Below are positions 13,201-26,574 of a stretch of 64,000 bases of DNA, one piece after another. Source of the DNA: Sclerurus mexicanus (lineage: Eukaryota; Chordata; Aves; Passeriformes; Furnariidae); contig VWZF01006076.1 of NCBI GenBank assembly GCA_013396755.1, positions 186,001 through 250,000 on the forward strand, read 5' to 3'. Position 1 is the first letter of the stretch, and each line of letters starts with the position of its first letter. Made by a program: the position numbers and the translations under genes. The notes under the pieces are model-generated. The model had not been told where the DNA came from. It did not search any database and was given only the letters and a program-made list of their open reading frames with translations.

Positions 13201-16200
13201 GGCTCTCCATCATCTTCATGGAAAGTAAGTAAGAACTAGAAAAACACACCGAAAGTTTCACTCTATTATCACAGGCTCCTCCAGACCATCGTTTCAAAAT
13301 TAATCCCTGCAGAAATGTCCAAATGCCAAAGGAGTCAAGAACACAGTGCAGCAGACACCTTTCATCCCATTTCTAATGGTCCAAACCCACATAAAGCACT
13401 TCCTCTCTCAGCTCCCTCCATCCTGATGAAGTGCCTGAGCAGGAGGACTTCCATCCTAGGGGTATGTTTCTACAAACAACACAGCCAGTTGTTCTTGCAA
13501 TGCCTACTAGTTATTAAACAAGATTTCCCCTCAGTGGTAACTCATTTTAGATCCTCAGGTTCAGAAATGTAAGTAAATCACAAACACAATGGCGTTGGAA
13601 GGATCAGAAAATGCAGATTTTGGAGCACAAAAGGGGAAGAAGAATGCGTGATAATGGCATGAAAATGTGAATGCTTTGGGGATATTACATGGAGGCATCA
13701 AATGGCATCCAATGAAGTCAGAGGCACTGACTGAGGTATTTTGGTATGTGAAAGTACAAATGTAGCTGCTTTTTACGCAGCTGAGCCCAGCTCTGTTTGT
13801 GTGCTTTCACACGTCTCCTGTCTGAAGTATTCTGAGGACATGGTACACAAGGAGATTGTGATGGTCTCTCCATATCTTCCAGGACACTTACAGCACTGGG
13901 TTTTGAGTTTTTTTTGTTTTGGTTTGGGTTTTTTTTATGAACAACTTTGGATCCTGATGTTGCTAGAGGCAAGCAGCTTATTTTACAATTTATTAATTCA
14001 TCATTGTTTTAGCAAATGGGAACCTAATCCTTTGGATTAACATCCAAGATGGTTAGATACGGCAAGTGAGCATGTTTTTAAGCTGCCTGCTACTCCTAAA
14101 CTCCCATTTCAAGGCTCTAGCTTAGGCAGCAGGCTTACTAAGCAATACAGCCAGCACCTACAGATCTAACACCTTCCTCTCAGCTTCCACAGGCACACAG
14201 GGCTTTAGAAAAAGGCTTTGTTACTGATATCCAAAAGAATTTCTGCATACTTGTACCACTGCTCATATAGGGCGTTCATGAAATATCTAACAGCTTATCA
14301 AAACTTGTATCAAAATGTAGCATTTTGCAGATTCGAAATAGGAGCAGACCCAGGTTGGAAACAGATTTGGTGATAATTGGTTTTGCTTGATGACTTTTAC
14401 AGACAGCAACCCCACGTGTACAGACTTCTAGGTACTCCACAGATTTGCTGGGTGGTGATGGGGAAGATAGAGCAAACATTTTTCCTTTATCTGATTATGT
14501 GCAAATGAATGATTCAACTGCTGTATCGGTGATAAGATGATTGCTAAATGGTTCTTCTCAACTTCCATCAATGGCTTGATGAAAGGAATTAACGCTGACA
14601 GTGATAAGTTGTTTTCTCAGGCATTGAGACTTCCTGACAAGAGAGGATTTATTTCGTGGTCAGAAGATATTTTATCAGTTGAATATTGTCCTTCATTAAA
14701 TGCATTAGAGGCATCCAAAGATTTGCTGGGCATTTAAGCAACTTCTGGATTATCCTTTTGCCTCTCCACAGTGATGTGGATCACCTCTCTTTACTGAATG
14801 CACAGGCTGTAATACGGTTCAATTTGTACACCATCTTTCCTCTGTCACTTATCCTGTTACATTTATCTCAGTAATTCATTACAGACCTAATCTGTCTCCA
14901 GGTTTTGAGGGTTCCTTAATGTAAATGTGTTTGCTCAAATATGTCAGACTTAATGGACGTGTTTTAGGATGATGCATGTCAAACTTAATGTATTTACCAC
15001 ATTAATCAGGCTTGTTTCCTTCACATCTATTTCCATTTCCCAGGAATGAGAAAACAGGAATTCAACAGCTGTTTACTTAACACTCCAGTAAGAACGCCCA
15101 AAATTTTACCAGTTTACCTAATGGTGGATAAAACCAAGTCTTTGGTTCAGCACAGCTGGGGTGTCTGGTATTTTTCCTTCTCTTACTGGAAGCCTGGTGC
15201 AAGCTTATTAAACAAAGGGACTGCTATTGTTTTCATCAAGCTTCAGACTAAAACCCTGGATAATTTATATAACTGAGCCTGATGAGTATGTACATTAAAT
15301 GGCACATTCAGAAATGAAATTTGAAACATACTTTCTCAGTTCCAGTGATCATCAGATCGAGGTTTCAGGAAGAAACCACGGGAAAAAAAGAGAGATGACA
15401 CTGGGGCAAGGATCTCTTGATTAGAAATGGTTATGGGTACGGAAACAAAAAGGCAGGCTCTGGATGGTGGTCTAGATTTGTGGGGAGTCACATAATGTGC
15501 AACACTGGGCTACCACAAGCAGCAAAGAGTGACCACCAGTTTTACAGGATGAAGGTCAAAAAACATGAGGGGAGAGATGAGAGAAGACTATCTTGGCAGT
15601 AAATGCGCATACTTGGAGGAAAAACATACATAAGAACCAGAAAGAAAAGAGCAATCAGAAACAAACAAATTTATCAGGGACACTAGAAAAAATGCAGGTC
15701 CTTCTCCTCATAGAAGAGTCTGCCCATGAAGTGTGGGGTTTTTATTACCATATATATAATTCCATAGCATGGCTACTGGGTGCTAAATAAAATGATCACA
15801 ATACACAGCCGAGGGTATCATCTTTAGGATTTGATACCTCAATACAAATAATTGCAATGCTGACATTTCATTTTAAGTCAAACCTGCTTACATCTACAAC
15901 ATGTTACATGTCCTACATTTGCTATCAGTATATCTGTAAAACTGCTATCAAGTAGCTAACGGCTTACCTATAAAACTTGCTGTGAAGGACGTTTCTGGCT
16001 TCTGCTGAAAATGTAGTTTGATCGTAGACTTTGCTGCATATAAAGCTTAAAGGGATGGATTTTAGAACACAATACAACACATAGAATACTAACAACACTT
16101 CCTTTCTGGACTGTTGGGCATCTGAGGGATTGAAGCAAATGTTCTCTAAAGAAAATAAATCTCCAGAAAGTTTCTTAAAAAATAGAAAAAGTTTCTTCTT

Positions 16201-16880
16201 TTTTTCTGAGAAGATTGCCTTTAAATTACACTGCAAAACCCTTCTGTAAGGTAGTTCTTGGAAAGCAGAAAGAAGGATGATAAAGCCTGCCTTAAGGCAG
16301 ATGATTATCAAGAACTTTAATGGAATTGAGTGCTGGGCTACAGCAGAGATACAAAAGAATCCCTTGACCTCAGTGTGTGTTTTTGTTCTAGCACAAAGCA
16401 GCAAAGTCTACAATACACTGTTAATGTTGCTTTGATACTGTGGAAGCCCAACCCTCTATCTATCCAGAGGCTTTTAAAACTCTTTTAAGTCTCTGCAGGC
16501 ATTTTCTCTGTGTTATCTACAAGGTTCCCATCTAATGTTGGATGAATCAATTTTGAGCAACTGACCTGGACCTCTAATGAAAATTTGACAAAAATTAGTC
16601 CCAAGTCTTTCTCCAAAGTTTCAAAAGTTCTGGCTACGTTTATCTTCATAATCTTTGCCCAGCTCTGAATTTCAGTTGAAATTCTCCAAACAAACAACAG
16701 GGGTCCATGCACAGTTAGGTAATTTCCTTATGAGAACTGTGAATTTTTCTACTGTGGATTTTAACCCCAGCCTGCCTCAGGGAATTCACTCCCCACACAA
16801 CCCCAGTAGGCAGCACTTTGTGCTTCCAGCGGAGCAGACAGTACCAACAACACCCAAATGTATTTTGGATTGCTACTACC

Positions 16881-16910
16881 AATGTTATCAATGTTACTGA
16901 TGTTACCAAT
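16881..16910. repeat. Short degenerate tandem repeat, period 9
   Basis: Three to four imperfect copies of AATGTTAYY in a row (aatgttatc, aatgttact, gatgttacc, then aat). Too short to be of clear significance. Confidence 0.6.
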
Positions 16911-18949
16911 ATTTGCTCTCTGGGGTACCCACAATGCTCAAGTAAACTGCAGGTCTATCCAGATTGTTAAAATCTATTTTATTTTTACCAGTGATGTCAC
17001 TTTGAGGACAAAATCTAATTGCAGTGACGCCCCTGATGTCAAAACTCAACAGGCTTTTATTAAACAATGAATCTGCCCTTTTAGCTCAGTCAGTGCCATA
17101 TTAAACATAACATATGAAACCAAAAAGCTTTCTAATTTGACAAAACAATTCCCTTTCATGAACTATCCATGCTTTCATATACTCCCTGAATTTTGGTGCT
17201 TTAGACCAGAAGTGTTTGTTTGATTCACTTAGATCACCAAGGATGGAATGACTGCTGGAAATCCACAATGGTGAATAAACATAGTCACACATAGAAATAC
17301 CTGTGACAAAAAAGAAACGCTCTTTCTTTGTATTGAAACCTAAGTATACATTTAAGAATAGACTCGAAACCTTCTCAGACATCTCTCATCAGTCTGTTTA
17401 TGCTGAGATTATGTTTTGTGTGAAGCTTGAGCATATCTTTGGCAAAAAGCATATTCCATGCTGACTTGCTCCGCTAGAGAATTTGTCACCCATTTAGGAT
17501 AACAAAGAGAAAAGGAAACTGAAGCCAGAAAAATTATCATCATGCAGCTTTCAAACACGGGGTTTGGTAAATCACCGAAGTCATTTAAGTGTCTGAGAAA
17601 ATGGCACATTCAGTCTTTCCCTTCAGCCTTAGTGTAGGTTCAAATCAACACTGAAGAATGATATGATTAATTACAACTAAATTTCCTGTTCATTACAGAT
17701 ATCTTCCCCAAAAGAAAACAACCTGTTAATTTGTGTATATCCACAAATACTGATGCCGCATAACATAGTAATTCCCATGTGAAGTTGTCCGCAAGAATGA
17801 ATTCTTCAGTAATTAGTATTTGTTTGCTTGTGCCATGGATTTTTGTCCTTTCCCTTGATGCTGTTTATCAATGAAAACTCTTAATGCATTATAATTAATG
17901 CAATCACACTTTTCTAGGAGTAGCTGCTGATTTGAAACAGCACTTGAAATATGAAACATTGCATTTTTTAACAAATGCTTTGTTCTTCTCAACATGTCCA
18001 ATTATTACATTCTCTACGTGTCATCTGTAACTGTCTTGTAAGTTTTTGGGCCATTGTGACAATGGGGAAATTCGAGACAAACCATGACACTTCTACTCCC
18101 TTGGGAGATACAGAATTCTTTTTCTTTGTAAAATGAAGGATTTTTTTTTATGTTTGCATGGGAATAATACTGACAGGAGCTTGACACATCATCTTTGCAT
18201 TCAATACAAGAATTTTATATATAGGAATATTTGGAGACCCTGCTGTACTTGTCTGAGCTGGGGAGTCAACCTTTTTGTCCTTCCTCTTACTAGGCACTTC
18301 AGCATTTTCCACTTCATCCCTTTTTCAAAACCCAACTACTTTACTGCAAAGAGCTTGAGAGAAGAGTGGATGTGAAAGTGATACTCACGGATTCTCAAGT
18401 TTGCTGTCTGTGGGGGCGGGAGCACTGGGAGCATCTGTGCTGCCAGCTTCACATTTGACTTCCTCACTGACAGTACAGCAAAGGCGTCCAGAGTGTAACA
18501 TATTTTTAAAACTTCCAAAATTTTTTAAATATATGCTGAAATACTGTATGGCACAATATAAATGACTGCTTCATATGAAAATGATCACGTGTCCCTCAGA
18601 TACAGGTGTATGAGGAGGGAAATTGCATATAACTAGGCATTCTTGCTTTCTTTCAATTTAGCAAATCCAAAAAATCAGCAAAATACTTAAATTTGTTTAG
18701 ATCAGCAATTGACAATACATTAAAAATGTAGCAACCGGCATTTTACATGTTTTCTGTTTAGCACACCCAGGAGAATCTCATTATTAGAACATGATGAACC
18801 AGCATTGTCTCACATGACACCAATCTAGATGACTGCTTAGTTATAAGTTTGTTCAGCTCTAGGTTTGTTAACAGTTTTCATCAAACCCAGTAGAATAAAC
18901 TCATTAAATTACAGCTAAAAAGCCACAGTGAACTTTGTTCTCTTAAAAC

Positions 18950-19198
18950 AAGGAGGGGTGGCCTTGGGCTGATGAAGGGTAGGTTTAGATCAGATATCAG
19001 AGATAAATTCATTACTATGAGGATGGCTGTCCAGAGACGCTGTGGCTGCCCCATCCCTGGAGGTGTTCAAGGCCGGTTTGGATGGGGCTTGGAGCAACCT
19101 AGTCTAGTGGAAGGTGTCCCTGCCCATGGCAGTGGGGTTGGAATGAGATGAGCTTTAAGGTCCCCACCAACCCAAACCATTCTATCATAATTCTATGA
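18950..19198 (+). mobile_element. CR1 LINE 3' fragment
   Basis: The sequence contains gaagggtaggtttagatcag, ctgccccatccctggaggtg, ggccggtttggatggggctt and a terminal ccattctatcataattctatga. These are the canonical blocks of avian CR1 3' ends, including the ATTCTATGA-type tail. Only about 250 bp remain, consistent with CR1 5' truncation. It lies antisense to NCKAP5. Confidence 0.92.
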
Positions 19199-22019
19199 AA
19201 CTACAGTTTATGCTGCTGATGAATACACTAAGAAATGAATTTACAGCCCACTGAAATTTTCAATATTTCAAAGAAGTTCCCGTTCTGGAAGAACCCCCAA
19301 TCCAGGGAAACTGCTCCCCAAAAACAACTGACCAAAGGCCTCCAGCAGGACATGAACTGCCCCCTTTGATGAGACTAAGGACCTGGCTCAGTGTCACGGG
19401 CCTGACAGCAGTGAGGCACAGCATTCACAGAGCCATCCTTCCTCCATTATTCCCTTTTGCTTCTGAGAACAGAAGATCAGAAGCTGATAACAAAGAAAGC
19501 CAGATTTGGATCTTTTACATCTCAGGTAATCCTCCACACCAACAAGTTCTTTATAGCTTTCAAAAGTTCCTCCTTGTGTATGCTTTTGACTAAAAATTGC
19601 AAGCTGAAGGGGGAAATGTTCCAAAAGAATGTTTCTGAAAGCTGCATAGAGTTTCAGCAGTTAAAAAAAAATAATAAACGAGTATCTTTTTATAAAAACC
19701 TTTGTATCAGAAAAATGCCAGAGCCTCTATCAAGGAATTTGAAAAGAATCTGAACAAGATCTAGGAATGCTTGCTACCCAAAAAGAACAATGCAGACATG
19801 CATCAGCAAAAATACCAGCATAAGATAAAACGTAGCCTGATGAGAGTGGAATTAAACACAGCATGATGCTGATAGGGGAGTATTCAGGACTACACTCAGA
19901 TCCAGGCTTCTAATTTCATAGGCTTAGACTTGTCCTACTGAAATAAATAATGACTTGTATATTCTGCATTAGGATTCATTGTTCAAATGTTAATAAATTT
20001 GCTTAGACTTCTATTATTTCTACTGTGCCAATACTACTGATTGCAGATAATGTCTCCCATCATCAAAGTTTCCTGACATTACCAACTAGATCCTCAAACT
20101 CACTGAGCTATTCTAGATGGACTGATAAGGCAGAATAGGGACAGCTGGCATCCTGTGTTGAGCCTTCAAGAGATGGCATTGTCTAGGGAGAAGAAGACGT
20201 TTTTGGAACCGGTATAATTCAGCTGATGGAAAGGTCTTTGTAGGAGGGACAGGAATTTCCTGAGGGTGGCACTGCCTGGCTTCTCTGTAGCACTACTTAC
20301 TGTGGACTTGTATAGGCCTGGGCCACAGACATACCTGTCACTTTATCCATGTCCTCAGCCCTTAAAAAGGTGAAGAAAAAGCTATTTTCTTTATGGAAAA
20401 AGACTTCAGTGGACAGGAGGGCTGGTGCCATAGGGATAACCTGTCCCAGTTAACGAAGGGCCTTGTGAACCCAAGGCACAAGTGAAGTCTTACTCTGGGG
20501 AATGACAACCAACCTGCTCCATGACCACTGTGTCCCATCAGAGACTCAGATTTGGTGCCTGTGGGAGAAGCAAAATATTAACGCCCTCAAGGGGCACCTC
20601 CATGATACATTACAGGTCCCAGTAACAAAGTAAAACATCAAAACACATGATACTTGGCCTCAGCCACAACCACCATCTACACTGATGTACACCAAGGAAA
20701 CACTGGAGTCTTTGAAGCAAAAAAAGCTCTGCAAATAGTTGTTCTTTCTTTTTCAACATCTAGATTAAAAAAAAAAAATAATGGAAATCTTGCACATAAT
20801 TCTGAGTAAAATTTTTGAGAATTCTGGGGTGGAGGTACAATAATTACTTCAGTATGAGGAAAAATAATTCTGAACAATGTTAAGTGAATTATTCTTTGCT
20901 GGGCAATTTCTACTAACAGAAGGTAAATCCTTTATTCACAGAACGAGAAGAATGCATTTCTATTTTCAGGGCTAGTGCCTACCCACTCACAGATCCCCTC
21001 AGAGCCATACACTGCATTGTTCAGAGTTCGTGTTATTCAGTTGCTGTAATGGAGCCAGATTATGGCTGGGTTCTCAGAGAGAGGAGTTTAGGGATGTTTC
21101 CTGCAAGTAAGACAGCCAGAGTTTATTTGGCTTAATTCGGGACTGAAAAGACTGTACAAGTCAATAAAGCACACAAACATTTTCCTAATACCCCAAAGAG
21201 AAATGTGTTTCAACACGATACCTCTGTACAGCCCCATTTGTGTTAGGAAAATTAATAAGATTCTGGCTAGAAAAATCACTTACAGTGTCCTGAAAACATG
21301 GAATTAGATTTTAACCGCAGTCTCAGTCTGTGAAATGAACTTGCTAAAGGAGAATCTTTTTTTGTCCAGAGTCAGTTCCTCACAGTGGTGACAAACTGCT
21401 CTAACACAAACCTCCAACAGACTTCTGTTTTGTCCTCCATTGCCTTTTCGATATTTTTACATGTACTGAGGTTAAAAATTGGTACATGCCAATCAGGGAT
21501 CAGGCTGGATGGTGCTACCCTTTTGAAAGTGTAGAGCAAAGACAACCTTATTTCCAATAACAGCTTTAAGGTCTTCTGAACAGACACCTGTTTGTTACTC
21601 CTTTGGTTCAGTTTATCACAGCCATTACTCTGCTATTCCGAATGTTCATCTGAATGTTACTATTCAAGGCCAGATGACAGAGTTACAGTATATCAGTATT
21701 ACTCCCACTGAAAGTATCATGCACAAGAACCCTCCAGCTAAGCCACTGCATGTAACCCACTAGTTTTGGAGGCTGAAATGATCTCTCACAACCAGACTCC
21801 AAGGCCCTTCTGTCAAGCATTCAAGCATTGCATTGATCCACAAGGGTAATGGTATGTACTCATCTGTTACATAGTGGATGAAATCTGGCTATCCAGTAAC
21901 AGAGCTAAATGAAGCTAAAGCTGACATTAATGGGAAACAAATAAAGTAAGGAGAATTAAACACGTCTCTTTTCCAAGAACTGACAGCAATAAAATCCAGT
22001 GTAAAATATAATTTTGTAC

Positions 22020-22098
22020 CTATCACATGACTCTGACATGTAGTCCTTGTCATGGTGTCCTCCTCTTCTTCTTGCAGGTTTTCTGTGACTACTTTAGC
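22020..22098 (-). CDS. NCKAP5: NCKAP5 coding exon 7 of window (79 nt)
   Basis: The exon encodes AKVVTENLQEEEEDTMTRTT followed by CQSHVI plus one base of a glutamate codon. The acidic ENLQEEEED core and the QSHVIE end correspond to ENLQEDEED...QSHIIE in human. The acceptor is actatgtacag|GC, with a weak pyrimidine tract, and the donor is ATAG|GTACAA, which departs from the GTRAGT consensus at +4 to +6. It enters phase 0 and exits phase 1. Skipping it would shift the frame. It precedes a 19-kb intron. Confidence 0.93.
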
Positions 22099-23175
22099 CT
22101 GTACATAGTGCAACAACAAAAGTGAAGAAGATGTGTGACTCTGTTTATGTTGCTTCATGTTAACTACAGAATATTTTTCAGAAATAAACCAGAGTAAACT
22201 TACAGGGCAGCGAAGAGTGGAAGTATATAAACTGTCTCACTCTATGAATGATATTTGAGGATAACAACTTTAATTTCATTCAAGTCACAACATGTAGCAG
22301 TCAAACATACCCTGAGAAGATACAATTCTTCAAAAGAAAAAGTCTTTTTCTGCATTAAAAAAAAAACAACCACCACCCAAAATGCTCAGTTCTTCTGACC
22401 TTTTGTTTGTCTCTGGAAATGCTCTTTCAGAAGTTGATTATAAAAAAAAAAAAAAAGTGAACTTAATATGTGGTATGGCATCTCTCTAGTTCAGTTTGCA
22501 AACACTGAATTTCAGCGTTTTTATTTCCACCTCTGTTTAAAAGCATTTATTAGCTAAACAGAGAGAAAAACTTCATTTGAGAATGCAGTGCTCTCTAAGA
22601 GCCTGTATGTGACATTCAAGGTTGTGCTACTCAAACCCCACAGATATTCTGTTTTTTCAGATGAAGACGTATTTTTGATCTATTCTTCTGCACTCCTATT
22701 TCCCAAGGGTACAGATAATCTGAGCACCTCCCCAGCATACAGTGAAATCCCCCTCCATTATATGCCATCAGTGGCCATAATTCAGATCCAGAGACATATT
22801 TTTCTGCCATGCTACATAAATCAAACAGGACTAAAGATACTTTCAGGGTGATGAGAGGGGCAAAGCCAGCGCTACAGAAAAAAAGCCTTTCAGTATCTCA
22901 GAGATCTTAAATTATTTGCTAATCACTCTCTGCTGTTTTAAACTACTTACAGCACATTCAAATGAACATTAAATATGTTCTGTAATCTAAACCAGTAGAA
23001 TTTATCACAATTTGCATGACATATGTCTTTGATCAGAGTATATATTCTGCTTGTCTGGCTTACACAAGTAGCCCTATTGACCTCCTGTGACCAGCCTAAG
23101 ACAAGGAAGACATGGCAGTGCATTTATAATCTTTTAATCCTACCGATTTGATTACACCTTTCTTTTTTTTTTTTT

Positions 23176-23195
23176 NNNNNNNNNNNNNNNNNNNN
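23176..23195. other. Assembly gap (20 N) inside a T-run
   Basis: Twenty N are flanked on both sides by T-runs (about 13 before, 7 after). The true length of the homopolymer is unresolved. Confidence 0.99.
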
Positions 23196-23220
23196 TTTTT
23201 TTGTCTTCTGAAATGACACT

Positions 23221-23580
23221 CTTCAGGCTATGGAAAACGAGGAGGCAAGTGATCATTTGGCATCAGATTTCGGGTGGCACAGTTTCTGCCACGTGCAGAC
23301 TGCGCCTGGCGCTCTGTGGCTCGCTGCTGCTGTGGCATCTCTCAATATTGCGAGAGATCTCTGGGTGTTCCCCAAACACACAGACTGCAGACACGGAGTG
23401 CTACACCCAGCTTCTGGTGCCTTGATTTTGGTGCCACGCTGCCAACCTCACAGAGTAAAGCCCGCGGCTTTTCTAAATTACAGAGGGCTGTAATAAAATC
23501 ACAAAGATGAAATGAAGCAGCGCGGCACAAAAATGATGGATCTCGCCCTAAGCTCCAGCCAAGGTCGTGAAAAAGTACTG
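23221..23580. promoter_or_regulatory. CpG-enriched intronic stretch, possible regulatory element
   Basis: I count 15 CpG dinucleotides in 360 bp, well above the surrounding AT-rich intron. It includes ccgcgg, gcgcgg and cacgtg. It begins directly after the T-run with the gap. It may be an intronic promoter or enhancer, or an unrecognised insert; nothing identifies which. Confidence 0.25.
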
Positions 23581-26396
23581 GAGAATGTGGAATATCCTTG
23601 GTATAGGCTGAAGTGTTATGTATTTCTGTTGGCTGGCCTTTAAAGCAAAGTGCTTTTTTGATGAACGCTAACGGGAAGTGTATCCCTCTGAAGGTGAATG
23701 CACAAGGCCACCACTGGTGGAACATTGCTTTTTCCATAAATTCAGTGCCAGTGCAGCAATAACATTCTTTGCATGAACAGAAATCAGAGGTAATTGGTGC
23801 ACATGTTACGGCGTAATAGCGCCTCAAGTCTTTACCTGGCACATCATAAGAGAAGTGATTTAATCATCAAAAATTAAATAGGTTTTAAAGGAAAAACTTG
23901 CTGGAAAATGAATGTGTAAACTTTGTTCTGGCCAGGATTTAAAGCAGCAGTATAGATATGCAGTTCTGAAATACAGCAACTTCTTCCCTGGACCGCGCGA
24001 CTGAATGCACTTTGCATTGTTCAGAAAAGGAAAGAAATCTTCCCAGTTTAGGGCTTTGCAAAAGATTTATGCTGTTTTCTCCAAAAGCATTAATTCTGTC
24101 TTTTTATGAGCAAAAAAGATGCACAACAGGCCATTCCAGTGCACGCCAGTGTTTTCAGTCACAGCTATCTCCCAGTCCTTTGCAATCTGCTTCAAAGTGA
24201 GCAGACACCAAAGAATAACTGGAAACGATAGTAATAAGATGCATGGACTTTGAATTTAAAGACTTTCCATCGTTTTTCTTTTAGAAGTTTGGAGGAGAGG
24301 ATGAAGCATCACATATTGAGGAATCCTAAGGTATATCTCTTTCATAAGTTAGCATTAATAACTGTAAGCACATTTTAAATCTCACTAGTCTAGATGTCCT
24401 CAGTCTTTTGGCACCGGATATTTCTTTCAGGAATTAAATGCCACAATAAACACAATATGAAACTCAAAAAGATTAATGTAAATTAATCTTAAAAAACAAC
24501 ACAAAAAATCCTTTGTTTCCCAGCTAACAAAAGAGTGCACAGTACAGCAGAGGTAATGTCTTTTCCCTATGTCTAATATGACCTTAAAAAATAAATAGTA
24601 TAATTAGCATTTCTCCGTTGTTTATGTACATTAAGGACAATCTTTGTAGTTCCCTCCTAAAATGAAGTGTGTTTCTTGAAGATATACTTAAAAGACTATT
24701 ATTGAAGAATTTAGAAAGACTTCACAAAACGACAGACAAAAAGCACAGCAAATTATTGCAGCACAGCAAATAATAAGCTAGAAAGAAATTGTAGAAGCAA
24801 TGTGTGGAGTTTTTTGTACTTCTGTACAGTGAAGATATACCCTAAGCTGTCAGGACCATATTAAATGGGGCATAGTTAAACTGAGTGGCTCTGATAAGGG
24901 GCTCTGCTTTGCTATCAAAGTTCTAGATCAGTTGGATTGAATTTCCTGCATATTGCACATTTCCAGACTTTCATTCTCTCTCTTTCAGTGACACTACAAG
25001 GACAGCCTTAGATACGCTTATAATTTGTGGTTTTATAATGCAGGAGGCATCTACATTTTCAAAGAAGAGATGTTACGACAGGAGTCAGGAGGAAAGTTTT
25101 CAAACACATTCATTTTGCATATGTTCCCTGTAAGTTTTAAAAAATGACCTTGCAGGTGTTCTTAGGAAAGACACCTGTATTAAAGTAAAAAAACACCCAC
25201 ATTTGCCTGAATTTGAAACGCTGTATGGCATGCTTTGACCTTAAGCATCCTGAACACCATTACTAAGCTAAGAGTCTCTCCAGTTCCCATTATGAAGCTT
25301 TTTGCAATGTTTTTGCAACATATCCCAAAGAATTTGTATTTCACATTCTCTCAGATGAAACAGTTGGATGTGCCGCACTTCAATAACTCAGTCCTGTCAG
25401 AATAACAAAAGTAATAGCCTCAGCTTCATATTAAGTATTATATTTGGCACAAGTTTCAAGACTTTTTGTGAAAACTGTGATTATGGTTAATATTCATCAT
25501 AATAATATGGTCAAGACAGCTATCAGGAATGAGAACAGAGCGCTCTTGAGTTAAAGTATCTCTGTTCTCCTGGTGCCTGGACTTTAAAACATCCTGGGAA
25601 AGGCCCTTGCTAGGCAAGAAATTGCTCATTAAATTCTAAGGTTAATTAATAGAAGCTTCACAAGGAAGGGCACCCATCCAGCCTGACTTGAGGTTACAGT
25701 CCTGGACTCTCTGTGAACACTTCCCAGTGCAGTAAAGACAGTCACACAACCTTTCAAGAACCACAGCTCAGCAGCTAACAGAAAATAAAATGATTTTTCT
25801 TCTAAATTGCAACATTCTGGGTAAATTAAATGATCAGGTACAGTTAGTACCTTATTGAAATATAAGACTAACTACAGGGCATCTACAGAGAGATTTCAAG
25901 CAGCACAAAGAGAGATTCAGGTCAAATGTATGTTTTTGCTTTTGAACGCTCCCTCTTACGTGACAAATATTCCCAAACTTGGTCAAATACTTCGCCTTTT
26001 CCCCCTCAGTAGCGCACTTTTTAGGTCTAATGACTCCTGTAATGTTCAGAGGAATGTTTAACATTGGCATGCGATTTTCAGGGACCGGGTAAAAAATTTA
26101 AAAAAAGAAAAGGGTCCTATTACTTCACTCCCCTCCATGATTATGGCATCACTGTGCATATATGTCCGCTGGAACTGAATTGCCAGCAGAAGCAGTAGGG
26201 TCTTCAGGACTAGCTGTATAATGCGGCCTATAGTCAAGCTGCCAACTTTTGTATGAATTCACAATTCTCTAGCCACACAAAATCTTTCTATCTGATATAT
26301 AAACAGTTATCATCCTGTTTGCCTATACTAGCAATAGGAAAGACATCCAGGAGTGAAAAAGAAGGTAATAATGTTTTCATGTACTACAGTACTTAC

Positions 26397-26574
26397 CAGG
26401 GTCTGATTCTGCATTTCCATATCAGCTTTTGTGTTGCTGTTTTTCTTGTGGTTTCCTTGAGAGCTGATAGAGTTGCCATGAAGAGAGGAGCCCTGGGAGC
26501 TGCCCTTCGACACACTCCTGTAGGAAACATTATTTGATCCACTTTCTCTCTGCTGAGCTGCTTTCTTATCAACT
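26397..26574 (-). CDS. NCKAP5: NCKAP5 coding exon 6 of window
   Basis: The exon (178 nt) completes the arginine codon split from the giant exon (AG+A) and continues VDKKAAQQRESGSNNVSYRS, ending KADMEMQNQTL. This matches the human NCKAP5 C-terminal region closely. The acceptor is ctctacctgcag|AG and the donor CTG|GTAAGT. It enters in phase 2 and exits in phase 0. The open frame extends past both splice sites into intron, and those extensions (including a methionine upstream of the acceptor) are not coding. Confidence 0.96.

Larger units (their letters stand above)
2952..22019 (-). other. NCKAP5: NCKAP5 intron between exons 7 and 8 of window (19.1 kb)
   Basis: A 19-kb intron. Recognisable contents are an old CR1-like fragment near 3.87-4.05 kb, a perfect hairpin at 5.60-5.64 kb, an A/C-rich low-complexity stretch at 7.22-7.30 kb, a short 9-bp-period repeat at 16.88-16.91 kb and a CR1 3' end at 18.95-19.20 kb. 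The rest is unannotated. Open stretches above 100 codons in it (3393-3881 plus, 7971-8381 plus, 15964-16404 minus) have no family resemblance. Confidence 0.8.
22099..26396 (-). other. NCKAP5: NCKAP5 intron between exons 6 and 7 of window (4.3 kb)
   Basis: Holds the T-run with the 20-N assembly gap near 23.18 kb and the adjacent CpG-enriched stretch at about 23.22-23.58 kb. A short imperfect tandem duplication of gcacagcaaattattgca/gcacagcaaataataagc lies near 24.74-24.78 kb. A 166-codon minus-strand open stretch at 23342-23842 matches no family. Confidence 0.8.

Noticed and set aside
15964..16404. 146-codon minus-strand open frame as a missing NCKAP5 exon
   Set aside because: It lies in the intron between exons already joined in phase and has no resemblance to NCKAP5 or any family I know.
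23342..23842. 166-codon minus-strand open frame as a separate gene
   Set aside because: No family resemblance, a Cys/His/Phe composition like random frame, and plus-strand frames also open over the same CpG-richer DNA. Kept only as part of the CpG-stretch observation.
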